From: Gemmatimonadota bacterium
GTDB taxonomy: Bacteria > Gemmatimonadota > Gemmatimonadetes > Palauibacterales > KS3-K002
Assembly: GCA_020344215.1 (NCBI GenBank)
Contig: CP070815.1
Coordinates: 2,817,894-2,853,299, forward strand
DNA length: 35,406 nt
Direction: 5' to 3'
Both the position numbers and the translations under genes were made by a program. The notes under the pieces are model-generated. The model searched no databases. It was not told the DNA's origin and saw only the letters and a list, made by a program, of their open reading frames with translations. Shown here one piece after another: positions 14,845-22,866 of the stretch (positions are counted from its first letter, which is position 1; the number at the start of each line of letters is the position of its first letter).

Positions 14845-16569
14845 GTGAGCGTCATTCGCCAGTTTACGATTCGCGTCAATTCGGACACCCGCGAGGCCGA
14901 GAAGGGTCTTGCGCGGATCAACATGAGCCTCAGAGGCTTGCGTAGGGCTATCGGCAACACCGCCAGTTTCTTCGCCAGGATGGTCACCGAAACGGCCAAC
15001 GTCGGTGACGCCGCCGCTGTTACAGCGTCTCAGTTGAGTATGCAGTCGCAGGCGTTCCAGCAGCTTTCGCACGTCGCTGATATCGCAGGCGTGCCGGTCG
15101 GCAGGTTTCAGGTGTTCCTGCGACGCATGGGCGACAACCTCGTAGACGCGAGAAAAGGCGCGGGCACGGCTGTTGACGCGTTGGAGTTGTTGTTCGGCGC
15201 CGTTGACAAGGCTCCGACGGACAACCTTGAGGCTTTTCTCTCTATTCACGAAAAGCTCTTCAAGAGGGCTAGAACGCCAGGAGGTTTTCAAGAGACACGA
15301 AGCCTCATGGCTCAAATCGGCGGTCGTGCGGGCGCTTTGAGCGCGCCGATTTTCGACATGTCTCCTGAAGCGCTACGAGAGCTTATGCAGGAGGCTAAGG
15401 ATCTCGGGCTGGTCCTAGACCCGGAGATCACTCAGGCGACGCAGAAGTTCAACGATGAGGTGCTTCGCCTACAAAAGTCTTTCCAGGGCGTCCGCAATGT
15501 CGTGGGCTCTCGGTTGCTGCCCGAGATAACCAAAGTCGTCAACGTCACACAGCGTTGGTCGCGCGAGAGTCGGTCGCTCATCAACTCGGCGTTGGAGCCG
15601 TGGCTTCGATCCATCGAGATCGGGGCCGAGTTCGTCGCCCATCTCATAGACCGGGCACGTAGGGCGTTCAACCAGTTCCTTCGGCCGCTAGAGAAAGTCT
15701 CGAAGGCTCTCGGCAAGTTCAGTGTTTTGCTTGGGGGTGCGGCGATAGCCGGGTCGGTTATCGGCAGCCTTACGGTGTTTATCGGCTCGCTCGTCGCGCT
15801 CGCCAAGGGCTTCACGCTCGTAAGAACGGCCTTCTTGTTCATGTGGCCGATCTTGAGTCCGATACTCGGCTGGGCCTTGCTCGCCGCGGGCGCGTTTACG
15901 GCGCTTTATCTCGTCATTGAGGACTTCATTACGTTCCTGCGAGGCGGCGGCAGCGTCTTGGGCGATTTCCTCGAAGATACGGGGCAGCTTGAGAACTTCA
16001 ACGAGTTCCTTGAGTCCATGAAGGGGCTGCTGGACTCCGTAAACGGTCTATTCGAGGAACTGAAGAAAAGCACTGACGGCTGGCTAGACGCCCTCAAAGA
16101 ACTCGTGGATTTTGTTACGACGTCCTTCCTCATCGACCCGTCGATGAAATTCGGCACCGAGGCTTACTGGCGAAACCTCAAGAACTCTGTTGGCGACATG
16201 GTCGGGGTTGAGCTTCAAAAAGGCACGAAAGCGGTAGCGGCGGGCAGGGCGGCTGTCGCCTTGTCAACAGCTTCTTTGGAGCGCAAACGACTCGATCGAG
16301 TGGCGAGAGAAAACCTGCCCCGTCAGGGCTTTACCTTCGGGGGGCGTCTAAGGCATCTCATGAACCACCCTCTAATGCAGCCTGTGCAGATTGGGAACCC
16401 GCGTGCCGGGCAAGCGGCGGGCGGCCGTATGCCGAGCACACCGGCCCCTGTGGGTGGCACGTTCATCGAGATCACCAACAACGGTGTCGACCCCATCGAT
16501 GCCACCCGAGATCAGCTAGATCAGGCGGCTCGTATGAGCGCTTCTTCAACCGTGAATGGGGAGAGGTGA
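14845..16569 (+). CDS. Tape measure protein
   Basis: This encodes 574 residues from GTG 14845. It sets tail length and is ejected ahead of the DNA. The protein is mostly helical: an N-terminal part with TIRVNSDTREAEKGLARINM and a long stretch with few Pro, then a hydrophobic block near residues 290-365 (GGAAIAGSVIGSLTVFIGSL, then AFLFMWPILSPILGWALLAA), then more charged helices. The C-terminal segment (GGTFIEITNNGVDPIDATRD) is typical of the end of phage tape measures. At about 0.15 nm per residue the tail would be near 86 nm. It follows the chaperone genes directly and precedes the Dit-like gene. Confidence 0.92.
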   Translation: MSVIRQFTIRVNSDTREAEKGLARINMSLRGLRRAIGNTASFFARMVTETANVGDAAAVTASQLSMQSQAFQQLSHVADIAGVPVGRFQVFLRRMGDNLVDARKGAGTAVDALELLFGAVDKAPTDNLEAFLSIHEKLFKRARTPGGFQETRSLMAQIGGRAGALSAPIFDMSPEALRELMQEAKDLGLVLDPEITQATQKFNDEVLRLQKSFQGVRNVVGSRLLPEITKVVNVTQRWSRESRSLINSALEPWLRSIEIGAEFVAHLIDRARRAFNQFLRPLEKVSKALGKFSVLLGGAAIAGSVIGSLTVFIGSLVALAKGFTLVRTAFLFMWPILSPILGWALLAAGAFTALYLVIEDFITFLRGGGSVLGDFLEDTGQLENFNEFLESMKGLLDSVNGLFEELKKSTDGWLDALKELVDFVTTSFLIDPSMKFGTEAYWRNLKNSVGDMVGVELQKGTKAVAAGRAAVALSTASLERKRLDRVARENLPRQGFTFGGRLRHLMNHPLMQPVQIGNPRAGQAAGGRMPSTPAPVGGTFIEITNNGVDPIDATRDQLDQAARMSASSTVNGER

Positions 16570-16572
16570 CCA

Positions 16573-17169
16573 GTGGCGACGCTTCTCACTAGAGACAGCG
16601 ACGGCGAGTCCATCGTGCTCGACGTAGTTACGTCGTTCATTGTGTCGCCGTCGGCAACCGTCTCTCGGCACCCCATCGAGGAAGGCGCCGATATCGCGGA
16701 CCATCGTCACGTCGAGCAAGTGCAGATCAATCTGGTCTGTCGCGTCACGCCTAGCCCTCTCTCGACGGCTCAGGGCAGCGAGACGGGCGCCGCTCGCGTG
16801 CAGAAAGTGTGGGACTTCCTGAATACGGCGGGCCGCATCTCGCAACAGGACCGCGGGACAGTGACGCTGTCCAGCGACAGCGAGAAGATCGATACCTGGG
16901 AGAATCTTGTGCTGCTCCGCTGGCCTCGATCCGTTGGCTTGCTGAGCGGCGCAGAATTCCAGCTTATGTTCCGGCAGCTTGCCTTTGCGACCATCGAGCG
17001 AGTCAAGGCGCCGGATCGCGCGATTACGTCCTCAGGCTCGAACAAGGAGAAGGGCGAGAACGGCACCGACCCGGCGTCAGACGTAGACGACTCGACGCTC
17101 AAACAAGGGACTGAGAAAGCACGCGACGCCATTAAATTCGTCGGCGCACCCTTCAACCCTTTTTCTTAA
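16573..17169 (+). CDS. Dit-like baseplate/tail protein
   Basis: This encodes 198 residues from GTG 16573, with GAGAGG upstream. Residues 9-55 read DGESIVLDVVTSFIVSPSAT, then SRHPIEEGADIADHRH, a pattern shared with the N-terminal domain of Dit-like proteins of small-baseplate myoviruses ('HPVE.GadIsDHv'). The next part is a beta/helix hub (ARVQKVWDFLNTAG and the RWPRSVG strand). Residues 155-198 are hydrophilic and probably disordered (SGSNKEKGENGTDPASD). It most likely forms the ring joining tube and baseplate, next to the plug and hub proteins encoded downstream. Confidence 0.7.
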   Translation: MATLLTRDSDGESIVLDVVTSFIVSPSATVSRHPIEEGADIADHRHVEQVQINLVCRVTPSPLSTAQGSETGAARVQKVWDFLNTAGRISQQDRGTVTLSSDSEKIDTWENLVLLRWPRSVGLLSGAEFQLMFRQLAFATIERVKAPDRAITSSGSNKEKGENGTDPASDVDDSTLKQGTEKARDAIKFVGAPFNPFS

Positions 17170-17187
17170 TCGAAGCGGCGAATTGAT

Positions 17188-17553
17188 ATGCAGCGACTTC
17201 GTTTCTTCCCCGAGTTCGAGCGCCACTCGCAAGTCGTCGAGTTGGGCACGGGCGACGATGCGCGCGCGTTCAGCGTGATTTCCGAGTGGAGTCGCAAGGA
17301 GAGCGCGTGGTTTCTGTCTTTTTATGAGGCCGACGGCACTGCCCTCGCAGAGAACATTCGCGTATCGCCGGGGAATGTCATGATCCCCGACATGGACCGT
17401 CTTAGTGCCACGAAACCGAAGACGGCGTTCATCATAGCGCTCGGTCCCGAGCCCTACGATCGACTCGATCTCGGCGTGACAGTCAGAGTCTTTCACGCGC
17501 TTTATTCCGAGTTCCCCGAGGCGGCGGGAGACGGCACCGTCTTCTCGGTGTAG
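17188..17553 (+). CDS. Baseplate plug protein (Pam3 gp18-like)
   Basis: This encodes 121 residues; ATG 17188 has only a weak purine-rich upstream region. The protein is one small beta domain: RFFPEFERHSQVVELG, AWFLSFYEADGTALAENIRV, then VSPGNVMIPDMDR and a final FIIALGPEP...LGVTVRVFHALY. This 'W-x-L-x-x-x-(E)ADGT-x-L' arrangement fits the plug proteins of simple cyanophage-type baseplates (Pam3). The gene sits between Dit-like and hub genes, as in those phages. Confidence 0.6.
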   Translation: MQRLRFFPEFERHSQVVELGTGDDARAFSVISEWSRKESAWFLSFYEADGTALAENIRVSPGNVMIPDMDRLSATKPKTAFIIALGPEPYDRLDLGVTVRVFHALYSEFPEAAGDGTVFSV

Positions 17554-17556
17554 CCC

Positions 17557-18399
17557 ATGCCTTACGGACGCATAGTCGAGGTCTTCGTCGGCGAGCCGGG
17601 GACGGTTGGGCGCAATATCTCGTCGGTTCGTCCCGACGGCCTTCCTGGCATCTCGATCGACTTCAGCATCGACCACGCGCGCAAGAAGCAGCCCGGCCGC
17701 TGCGTGCTGCGCCTGTACAACGTCTCAGACGAGACGGCCGAGGCGTTCGAGAGCACCACGTCTATCGTCCGCGTCGAGCTTGGCTATCAGGACGAGGGCA
17801 CCTTCGTGGCGTTCACCGGCAATCCGGTTCCCGGCGGCGTCTACTTTGCCAAGCGCGGCTCCGAGCGCGTGTTGCACGTCGAGGCTCAGGACGGGGGTCG
17901 TCGTTACCGCATCGGCCGCGTGGACTTGTCGTTCAGCGAGCAGGTCAGCGCCCAGGACGTGTTTGACGAGATCATCCGACAGACCAGCTACCCGACGGGC
18001 GAGGTAGACCTAGCGACCGCTCTGCCGTTCGTTCGTGGTTGGGTTTTCAGCGGCATGGCCCGCGACGCGCTCGACGAGTTCGTGGGCCACATCGACCGCC
18101 AGTGGTTCGTGCGGGACGGGGCATTGTATGTGATTGACGCTCGCAACGCCGTCACGGAAACCGCGCCTCTCTTTTCGTCGGCTAACGGCAACCTCGTCGG
18201 CTCTCCGACCGCTGTCGAGATCGAGAAGATGCGCGGCGTCGAAGTCCATGCGTTGCCGGTCGCCGGTATGAAAGCGGGCAAGCCGTTCAAGGTCGAGAGC
18301 CGTAACTACAACGGCTTCTACACGGCTCAAGAGGTCAGCTACCGCGGTTCCAGCTACGATGGCAGGTTCGAGGTCGTTGTCAGAGGGGTTCCGCGATGA
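17557..18399 (+). CDS. Baseplate hub protein (gp27/gp44-like, late control D type)
   Basis: This encodes 280 residues; ATG 17557 follows the previous stop by 3 bases. The fold marks are GISIDFSIDHARKKQPGRCV and VLRLYNVSDETAEAFES at the start, VRVELGYQD, and the later domain with AQDVFDEIIRQTSY and DEFVGHIDRQWFVRDGALYV. These are usual in trimeric hub proteins that connect the tail tube to the spike. It overlaps the spike gene by 4 bases (18396-18399). No lysozyme domain is attached. Confidence 0.82.
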   Translation: MPYGRIVEVFVGEPGTVGRNISSVRPDGLPGISIDFSIDHARKKQPGRCVLRLYNVSDETAEAFESTTSIVRVELGYQDEGTFVAFTGNPVPGGVYFAKRGSERVLHVEAQDGGRRYRIGRVDLSFSEQVSAQDVFDEIIRQTSYPTGEVDLATALPFVRGWVFSGMARDALDEFVGHIDRQWFVRDGALYVIDARNAVTETAPLFSSANGNLVGSPTAVEIEKMRGVEVHALPVAGMKAGKPFKVESRNYNGFYTAQEVSYRGSSYDGRFEVVVRGVPR

Positions 18400-19037
18400 A
18401 GCACTACTCGGGCGGCTTGCGCGTCACGACCGAAGAGGTAATCGACGCTTCGATCAAGGGGCAGATCGCCGTACAGCACAACGTCGAGTTGGGCGTCGTG
18501 CAGGCGTTCACTGCCGCTGCGGCGGGCTCAGGCCCAACCGCGACGATCAAGCTCTCGACGAAGTTCCGACGGCTCGTAGACGGCGTGTTGGAGACTTACG
18601 CGCCGCCCACGCTCGGGAACGTGCCGGTGCTTTACAGCCGCCTCACGTTCCCGCTACAGGCTGGCGACGAAGTGCTTGTGCTCTTCGCCGATCGCGGCGT
18701 CGACACGGCATACATCAACGGCGGTACAGGCAACGAGCCCGACGGCACACGCCGCAACAGCCTCTCAGACGCCTTCTGCATTCCGTTCGCGTGGAGCAAG
18801 GCTTCGACGCAGTTGACGCACACGGCGTCGACCGTCGTCTTGAATCAAGGAGCGCAGACGTCGATCCACGTCGGCGACGGCGCGACCGCGGCAGCCGCAC
18901 GCGTAGGTGACGACGTCGCCGCTGCGGCTGCTTGGGCAACGTGGTTTGCTTCTGTGGGCACGGCTGTCGGCATCGCGCCCCCCGCGGGCGTTTTGGCTGC
19001 GATTTCGACTGGAAGCAGCCTCGTTAAGATCGAGTAG
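18396..19037 (+). CDS. Baseplate spike protein (gp138/gpV OB-fold type)
   Basis: This encodes 213 residues; the ATG overlaps the hub stop, with GAGGGG upstream. The N-terminal 110 residues form the OB-like domain of the gp138 family (GVVQAFTAAAAGSGPTATIK, YSRLTFPLQAGDEVLVLFAD, then a Gly/Asn-rich end). A Thr/Val/Gln-rich beta part follows (TQLTHTASTVVLNQGAQTSI), suitable for a beta-helical spike shaft. The last 45 residues are Ala/Gly-rich, with a helix (DDVAAAAAWATWFASVGTAV). No HxH iron-binding tip motif is seen. It pierces the outer cell layer when the sheath contracts. Confidence 0.82.
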   Translation: MKHYSGGLRVTTEEVIDASIKGQIAVQHNVELGVVQAFTAAAAGSGPTATIKLSTKFRRLVDGVLETYAPPTLGNVPVLYSRLTFPLQAGDEVLVLFADRGVDTAYINGGTGNEPDGTRRNSLSDAFCIPFAWSKASTQLTHTASTVVLNQGAQTSIHVGDGATAAAARVGDDVAAAAAWATWFASVGTAVGIAPPAGVLAAISTGSSLVKIE

Positions 19038-19049
19038 TGCTCTTCCGAC

Positions 19050-19058
19050 TGCTAGGCT
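19050..19058 (+). promoter_or_regulatory. Extended -10 promoter in the baseplate region
   Basis: TGCTAGGCT matches TGnTAnnnT and lies 13 bases after the spike stop and 30 bases before GTG 19089. That gene has its own Shine-Dalgarno (TTAGGAGC). No -35 is visible. Confidence 0.5.
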
Positions 19059-19088
19059 TCCGAAACCGCTAAGCCTTAGGAGCGCCCC

Positions 19089-19619
19089 GTGCCGAATCGC
19101 TTTCCCTTTGTAAACAGCCAAGGCGGCCAGCCGCTTGTTCGTTACCTCGACACGAACGGCGACGGCACCGGAACCAACAACGCTGTAGCCGACTACAGCG
19201 CCACCAGTGCCGAGTTTTTCATTCAGGCGCCTCCTGGCGAGTCGTTCATCATCCACCGGATGATCATCTCGATCGCGAACGGCAACATGCGACCGGACCA
19301 GTACGGTGGCTCGGGCGGCGCGCTGTCGAACGGCATCGCCGTTCGCATGCAGAGCAGTAGGGGAGTCCTAGACCTCCTCGACGGAGTGCCCCTCACGACG
19401 AACAGTGATTGGAACTACGTTGCTCACGACCGCCTTCTGGACGAGTACGGATCCGCGACCTCGCAAACGCTCACGGTACGCTGGACGTTTGCTCGGTTCG
19501 GCGGCCCGCTCGTCTTGAACGGCACGCGCGGCGACCAGTTGGTTGTTGAGTGCTCGGACGACTTGACGGGCTTGAGCACCCATCGCTTCATGATTCAAGG
19601 GTATCGAGTCGAGTTGTGA
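19089..19619 (+). CDS. Baseplate-region structural protein, unknown
   Basis: This encodes 176 residues from GTG 19089, with AGGAG 7 bases upstream. It is almost entirely beta-stranded, with no Cys-rich or enzymatic motif: NAVADYSATSAEFFIQAPPG, ESFIIHRMIISIANGN, LTVRWTFARFGGP, THRFMIQGYRVEL. It looks like a single beta-sandwich virion protein. The gene lies between spike and gp25-like wedge genes and overlaps the latter by 4 bases (19616-19619), so it is probably a baseplate or peripheral tail component. I do not recognise the family. Confidence 0.65.
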   Translation: MPNRFPFVNSQGGQPLVRYLDTNGDGTGTNNAVADYSATSAEFFIQAPPGESFIIHRMIISIANGNMRPDQYGGSGGALSNGIAVRMQSSRGVLDLLDGVPLTTNSDWNYVAHDRLLDEYGSATSQTLTVRWTFARFGGPLVLNGTRGDQLVVECSDDLTGLSTHRFMIQGYRVEL

Positions 19620-20056
19620 CCATCTACACCGCCGCAGAGCTTGTCGTAAACGACGGCATCGAGGACATCACGTACTACTCGGGCTTCCTGACGGGCCTCG
19701 ACGCGCTCCGAGTGCGTATCGGCCACCGTCTTGCGAGGTTCCGCGGCGAGTGGTTTGCAGACCGAAACATCGGCGCGCTGCGTATGCCCAGCGACGCCAA
19801 CAAGCCGTCGGCCGCGACGTACGCGACATGGCTCAGGAGCGATCTCGAAGCCTGCCCCGGCGTCGACCGCGTCTCGGTCTTGACCGTCAGCACCGACAAC
19901 GCCACAGGGCATCTGACGGCGTCAGGGACGATCCACGCCGAGCAGCAAAGCATCCCCGTCGCGATACGGCTGCCATCGTCGGTGTCGGGTATCGGCAACG
20001 TGCCGCCTTCGACGTCCGTCTTGTCCTCGACGTCCTCGCCTACCTGGGTCTTCTAG
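19616..20056 (+). CDS. Baseplate wedge protein, gp25/DUF2634-like
   Basis: This encodes 146 residues. GTG 19616 overlaps the previous stop (GTGA) and starts VTIYTAAELVVNDGIED; it is preferred over an upstream in-frame start that would overlap the preceding gene by 70 bases. The conserved middle ALRVRIGHRLARFRGEWFAD with NIGALRMP is typical of the gp25/DUF2634 wedge family, whose members start sheath assembly at the baseplate. The C-terminus is Ser/Pro-rich and probably flexible. The gene comes just before the baseplate J gene, the expected order. Confidence 0.8.
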   Translation: MTIYTAAELVVNDGIEDITYYSGFLTGLDALRVRIGHRLARFRGEWFADRNIGALRMPSDANKPSAATYATWLRSDLEACPGVDRVSVLTVSTDNATGHLTASGTIHAEQQSIPVAIRLPSSVSGIGNVPPSTSVLSSTSSPTWVF

Positions 20057-20074
20057 CCGCTGGCGCAGGCTTGC

Positions 20075-20083
20075 TGGTAGGCT
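20075..20083 (+). promoter_or_regulatory. Extended -10 element placed for a leaderless baseplate J transcript
   Basis: TGGTAGGCT matches TGnTAnnnT. Seven bases (GCCGAGC) separate it from ATG 20091. No Shine-Dalgarno is present. The hexamer and first discriminator bases (TAGGCTGCC) are identical to the element before the 22874 gene. Confidence 0.55.
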
Positions 20084-20090
20084 GCCGAGC

Positions 20091-21260
20091 ATGCCTCTCT
20101 CCGCCGCCGGTTATACGATCCAGACCGAAGACGAGACGTTTGAAGAACTCGTCTCGACTTTCGAGAACGAGACGAACACGACCGTCGATCGGAACCGTAC
20201 GGACGACCAGATCGTCGCAGCCATGTGCAAGGTGTTCGCGAACGTCTTGCGTAAGCGCGACGAAGAGCGTCTAGCCATCTACAACGCCGGGTCGATCAAC
20301 AACGCTACCGGGCTCCGACTCGAAGACCTCGTCAGCATCGTGGGCGTCGAGCCGAAAGGCGCGACGTATACGACCGACGGCGCTGCCGTCCCGACCGGCA
20401 CTTTCGGTACCGTCATTCCCGCTGGCGCGCTTGTCGAATACAACGACAACCGCTTCCGAGTGCTTGAAAACGTAGGCATCGGCGGCGGCAACACCGTCAA
20501 GCTACAAGCGTTGCAGGCAGGCGCCATCAACTTGCCGACCGGCACGGGCATGACGATCGTGACGCCCATCGCAGGCTGGGACACGATTACGTCCAGTGCG
20601 ACCAAGGTCGCCATCGGCCGAGCACGCGAGACGGACCAAGAGCTTCGCATTCGCCGCTCGCAGAGCCTTTCCGCCGCGGGCGCGGGCAGCACAGCGTCGA
20701 TCCAGGCAGGGTTGCTGTCCCTCGACTACGTGACAGCCGCCGTGGTGCTCGCGAACCAATCGTCCGCATCGGCAACGGTTCAGGGCATCACGATGAACGG
20801 CAACAGCCTTGCCATCTTCATCTGGCCCGCGCCTTCGGGCATGACCAGCGAGCGCCAGGAGGAGATCGGCGAGACGATCTGGCGCAGAAGCCCAGCCGCG
20901 ACCGAATACGACCCGCCCAGCGAAGACGTCACGGTGACGGTCACGGACAGCGGTGGAGGCGTGCAGACGGTCAAGTTCGACGACGCCGTCACCGACCCCA
21001 TCACGGTGACGATCAAGGTCTACCTTGCCGCCGGTTACAACCTCTCCGATGTCTCGACTCAAGTCGACACCGACATCACGGCGTACTTCAATCGCCTGAC
21101 GGTCGGGCAGCCCGTCTACATCATGGAGTTGTATTCGGTCATGGATGCGATCGAGGGTGTGACGGGCGCCGACTTCACGCTCGATGGAACACCCGACTCG
21201 AATTACGTGCCGAACGTCACGAACCTTGTGACCATCTCAGGAACGATCACCATCACATGA
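20091..21260 (+). CDS. Baseplate J-like wedge protein
   Basis: This encodes 389 residues. ATG 20091 has no Shine-Dalgarno but lies 7 bases after an extended -10. The N-terminal helices (ETFEELVSTFENETNTTVDR) and the conserved middle match baseplate J/gp47: IVGVEPKGATYTT, GTVIPAGALVEYNDNRFRV, ALQAGAINLPTGTGMT, then DQELRIRRSQSLSAAGAGST, DYVTAAVVLANQ, and a C-terminal ferredoxin-like part ending VTNLVTISGTITIT. It forms the arms of the baseplate ring with the next wedge protein. It overlaps a 61-codon gene by 4 bases (21257-21260). Confidence 0.92.
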   Translation: MPLSAAGYTIQTEDETFEELVSTFENETNTTVDRNRTDDQIVAAMCKVFANVLRKRDEERLAIYNAGSINNATGLRLEDLVSIVGVEPKGATYTTDGAAVPTGTFGTVIPAGALVEYNDNRFRVLENVGIGGGNTVKLQALQAGAINLPTGTGMTIVTPIAGWDTITSSATKVAIGRARETDQELRIRRSQSLSAAGAGSTASIQAGLLSLDYVTAAVVLANQSSASATVQGITMNGNSLAIFIWPAPSGMTSERQEEIGETIWRRSPAATEYDPPSEDVTVTVTDSGGGVQTVKFDDAVTDPITVTIKVYLAAGYNLSDVSTQVDTDITAYFNRLTVGQPVYIMELYSVMDAIEGVTGADFTLDGTPDSNYVPNVTNLVTISGTITIT

Positions 21261-21442
21261 CGCCCTGCCCCGCCATTGACGACTCCTCTTCGCAGCACGC
21301 CGTCGCCCTCGATTACTGCATGGGCGGCAACGAGCACATCGAAGTAGTTGTGGACGCCTACGGCATCGTGATCGTCGGCTACTTCATTGGCGACGCACCC
21401 TACGAGACGGTCATGCTCGCGTTCAACGTCGCGGAGGCGTAG
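21257..21442 (+). CDS. Small protein between wedge genes, unknown
   Basis: This encodes 61 residues. ATG 21257 overlaps the baseplate J stop (ATGA), and its own TAG ends directly before ATG 21443, so it is closely nested in the operon. The sequence has two short acidic and hydrophobic strand-like stretches (HIEVVVDAYGIVIVGYFIGD, then VMLAFNVAEA), with Cys at residues 4 and 21. The tight coupling suggests a real gene. No function can be given; a small baseplate accessory or chaperone role is possible. Confidence 0.6.
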   Translation: MTPCPAIDDSSSQHAVALDYCMGGNEHIEVVVDAYGIVIVGYFIGDAPYETVMLAFNVAEA

Positions 21443-22075
21443 ATGGCTCTTCCTCCATACACGCTCGGGCTCGGGACTGAAGTCAACGCGCCCGACCCCA
21501 CAAGCCGCGACATCGTCTTCCTGCACGACGCGTCTGTGGTCGAGGACGGTCTTGCGCTCATGCCATCGGCGCTGCGAGCGAAGCCGAACGTCATGGCACT
21601 CATGCGTTCGGCGCTGCAATCGGCGCAGACGCGAGCCGACGAGAATTTCAACCTGTACATAATGGGCGCCATCGACATGGCCGAGGGCGACATGCTCGAC
21701 CAGTGGGGCTCCATCGTTGGCGAGCCGCGCGGGCAGTTTTACAACGACGAAGAGTACCGACCCTTCGTCAAGGCCCGCGCGTTGGCGAACAGCAACGACG
21801 GCACGGTCGACGAATTGCTGAACATTTTTGGCCTCGTCACGGCACCCATGGTCTGTGTCGAGTACATCCTGCTTCCGCCGGGGGGCATGCAGCTTCAGGT
21901 TTTCCGGCAGAGTTGGATGAGCGATTACAAGCGAGGTCGCGTGCGCCGCATCATGGCCGACGCTTGTCCCGGGCCTCGACTCCATCTGCTTGTGGAGTCG
22001 ATGGTGGGTAGTTTCGGACCGCCTCGCGACGACAGTAAAACCTTGCCCGGCGGCCCGCTTCCGCGATTCATCTAA
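21443..22075 (+). CDS. Tail/baseplate wedge protein, DUF2612-like
   Basis: This encodes 210 residues; ATG 21443 has GCGGAGGCG upstream. The region FNLYIMGAIDMAEGDMLDQW, then GSIVGEPRGQFYNDEEYRPF and VKARALANSNDGTVDELLNI, is the hallmark of the DUF2612 / tail protein I-like wedge family ('G..LD.lG.ivg..R....D..YR'). The C-terminus is Gly/Pro-rich. These proteins link the baseplate J arm to the tail fibers, and the next gene has a fiber-type N-terminus. Confidence 0.82.
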   Translation: MALPPYTLGLGTEVNAPDPTSRDIVFLHDASVVEDGLALMPSALRAKPNVMALMRSALQSAQTRADENFNLYIMGAIDMAEGDMLDQWGSIVGEPRGQFYNDEEYRPFVKARALANSNDGTVDELLNIFGLVTAPMVCVEYILLPPGGMQLQVFRQSWMSDYKRGRVRRIMADACPGPRLHLLVESMVGSFGPPRDDSKTLPGGPLPRFI

Positions 22076-22093
22076 TAATGCGTCTTCTCACGC

Positions 22094-22099
22094 TACTCT
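22094..22099 (+). promoter_or_regulatory. Possible -10 element before the fiber-like gene
   Basis: TACTCT fits TAnnnT, lies in the 65 bases between the DUF2612-like stop and ATG 22141, and would give a leader of about 35 bases. There is no TG extension and no -35, so this is weak. Confidence 0.3.
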
Positions 22100-22140
22100 G
22101 TGTCTTGGCGCTGTCCTGCACGCCTATCTACGAGGACATC

Positions 22141-22815
22141 ATGGCTCGACCAAGTGCTTATCCCGACCACGACACGTCCAACAGCAACTCTGTTGCCACC
22201 GCGGCACAGATCCAGGCGAACGGCTGGCCCGAGCGCGCCCAGGTGCCGAACACAAGCTGGAACTGGCTGCATCAGCTTGCAGGCAAGTGGCTTCGCTATT
22301 TCGGCGACAGCACTCAGTGGGTCGCTTCGCAACAAAGCGGCACCGGCACGGTCGGGGTTGAGGATGTCGAAGATTCATTTGTCGTCGCTGCGGGCGAGTT
22401 CAACGGGCGTGTTTGCCTCGATGTCAGAGGATCTATCGCCGTTTTGAATAACGGCGACGCCTCCGACCTAACCGTGCGTTTGCGGTTCGGTCGAACAGCA
22501 GATGCCCTTGGTTCGCGAGAGATTGTGGGCTCGTGGACGTTCACGGCCCCAACCGTGGGTACGTTCATCGACTTCAAAACGGTGATTAACACCAACAACG
22601 CTGAGACGTTGCTGTACTACTCGACGACCGCTCTTTTCGGTCCTTCCGGCAGCCCGGCGGTGTACCAAAAAGGCACCGGATGGAGTGCCGTGGCGATGGT
22701 TATGAGCGACGAGACGAGCTTGTCGTTCACTTTCGAGTGGGATAGCGGAGCCGATATCAACCACGGTCACGCAGTCGTGGCGGGCCGCGCGTTCCTTAGC
22801 GAAGAGCCTCCGTAA
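22141..22815 (+). CDS. Tail fiber/adhesin-like protein
   Basis: This encodes 224 residues. ATG 22141 has CGAGGACATC upstream, the same start context as the cement gene. An in-frame ATG at 22078 would add 21 residues without any Shine-Dalgarno. The N-terminal 55 residues (SAYPDHDTSNSNSVATAAQI, NGWPERAQVPNTSWNWLHQL, AGKW) follow a pattern common at the base of phage tail fibers and appendages ('GW..n..P...NWL....g.W'). The rest (SFVVAAGEFNGRVCLDVRGS onwards) reads as a beta-sandwich with many Ser, Thr and Gly, a likely receptor-binding head. It is probably attached through the DUF2612-like wedge protein. Confidence 0.65.
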   Translation: MARPSAYPDHDTSNSNSVATAAQIQANGWPERAQVPNTSWNWLHQLAGKWLRYFGDSTQWVASQQSGTGTVGVEDVEDSFVVAAGEFNGRVCLDVRGSIAVLNNGDASDLTVRLRFGRTADALGSREIVGSWTFTAPTVGTFIDFKTVINTNNAETLLYYSTTALFGPSGSPAVYQKGTGWSAVAMVMSDETSLSFTFEWDSGADINHGHAVVAGRAFLSEEPP

Positions 22816-22857
22816 ATCAGGGAGGCGCACAAGCGCTAGTCCTGCTCCCCAACCACC

Positions 22858-22866
22858 TGATAGGCT
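22858..22866 (+). promoter_or_regulatory. Extended -10 element placed for a leaderless adhesin transcript
   Basis: TGATAGGCT matches TGnTAnnnT, and seven bases (GCCCCGC) separate it from ATG 22874. No Shine-Dalgarno lies at useful distance; GGGAGG at 22820-22825 is about 50 bases away. The element shares TAGGCTGCC with 20078-20086. Confidence 0.55.
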
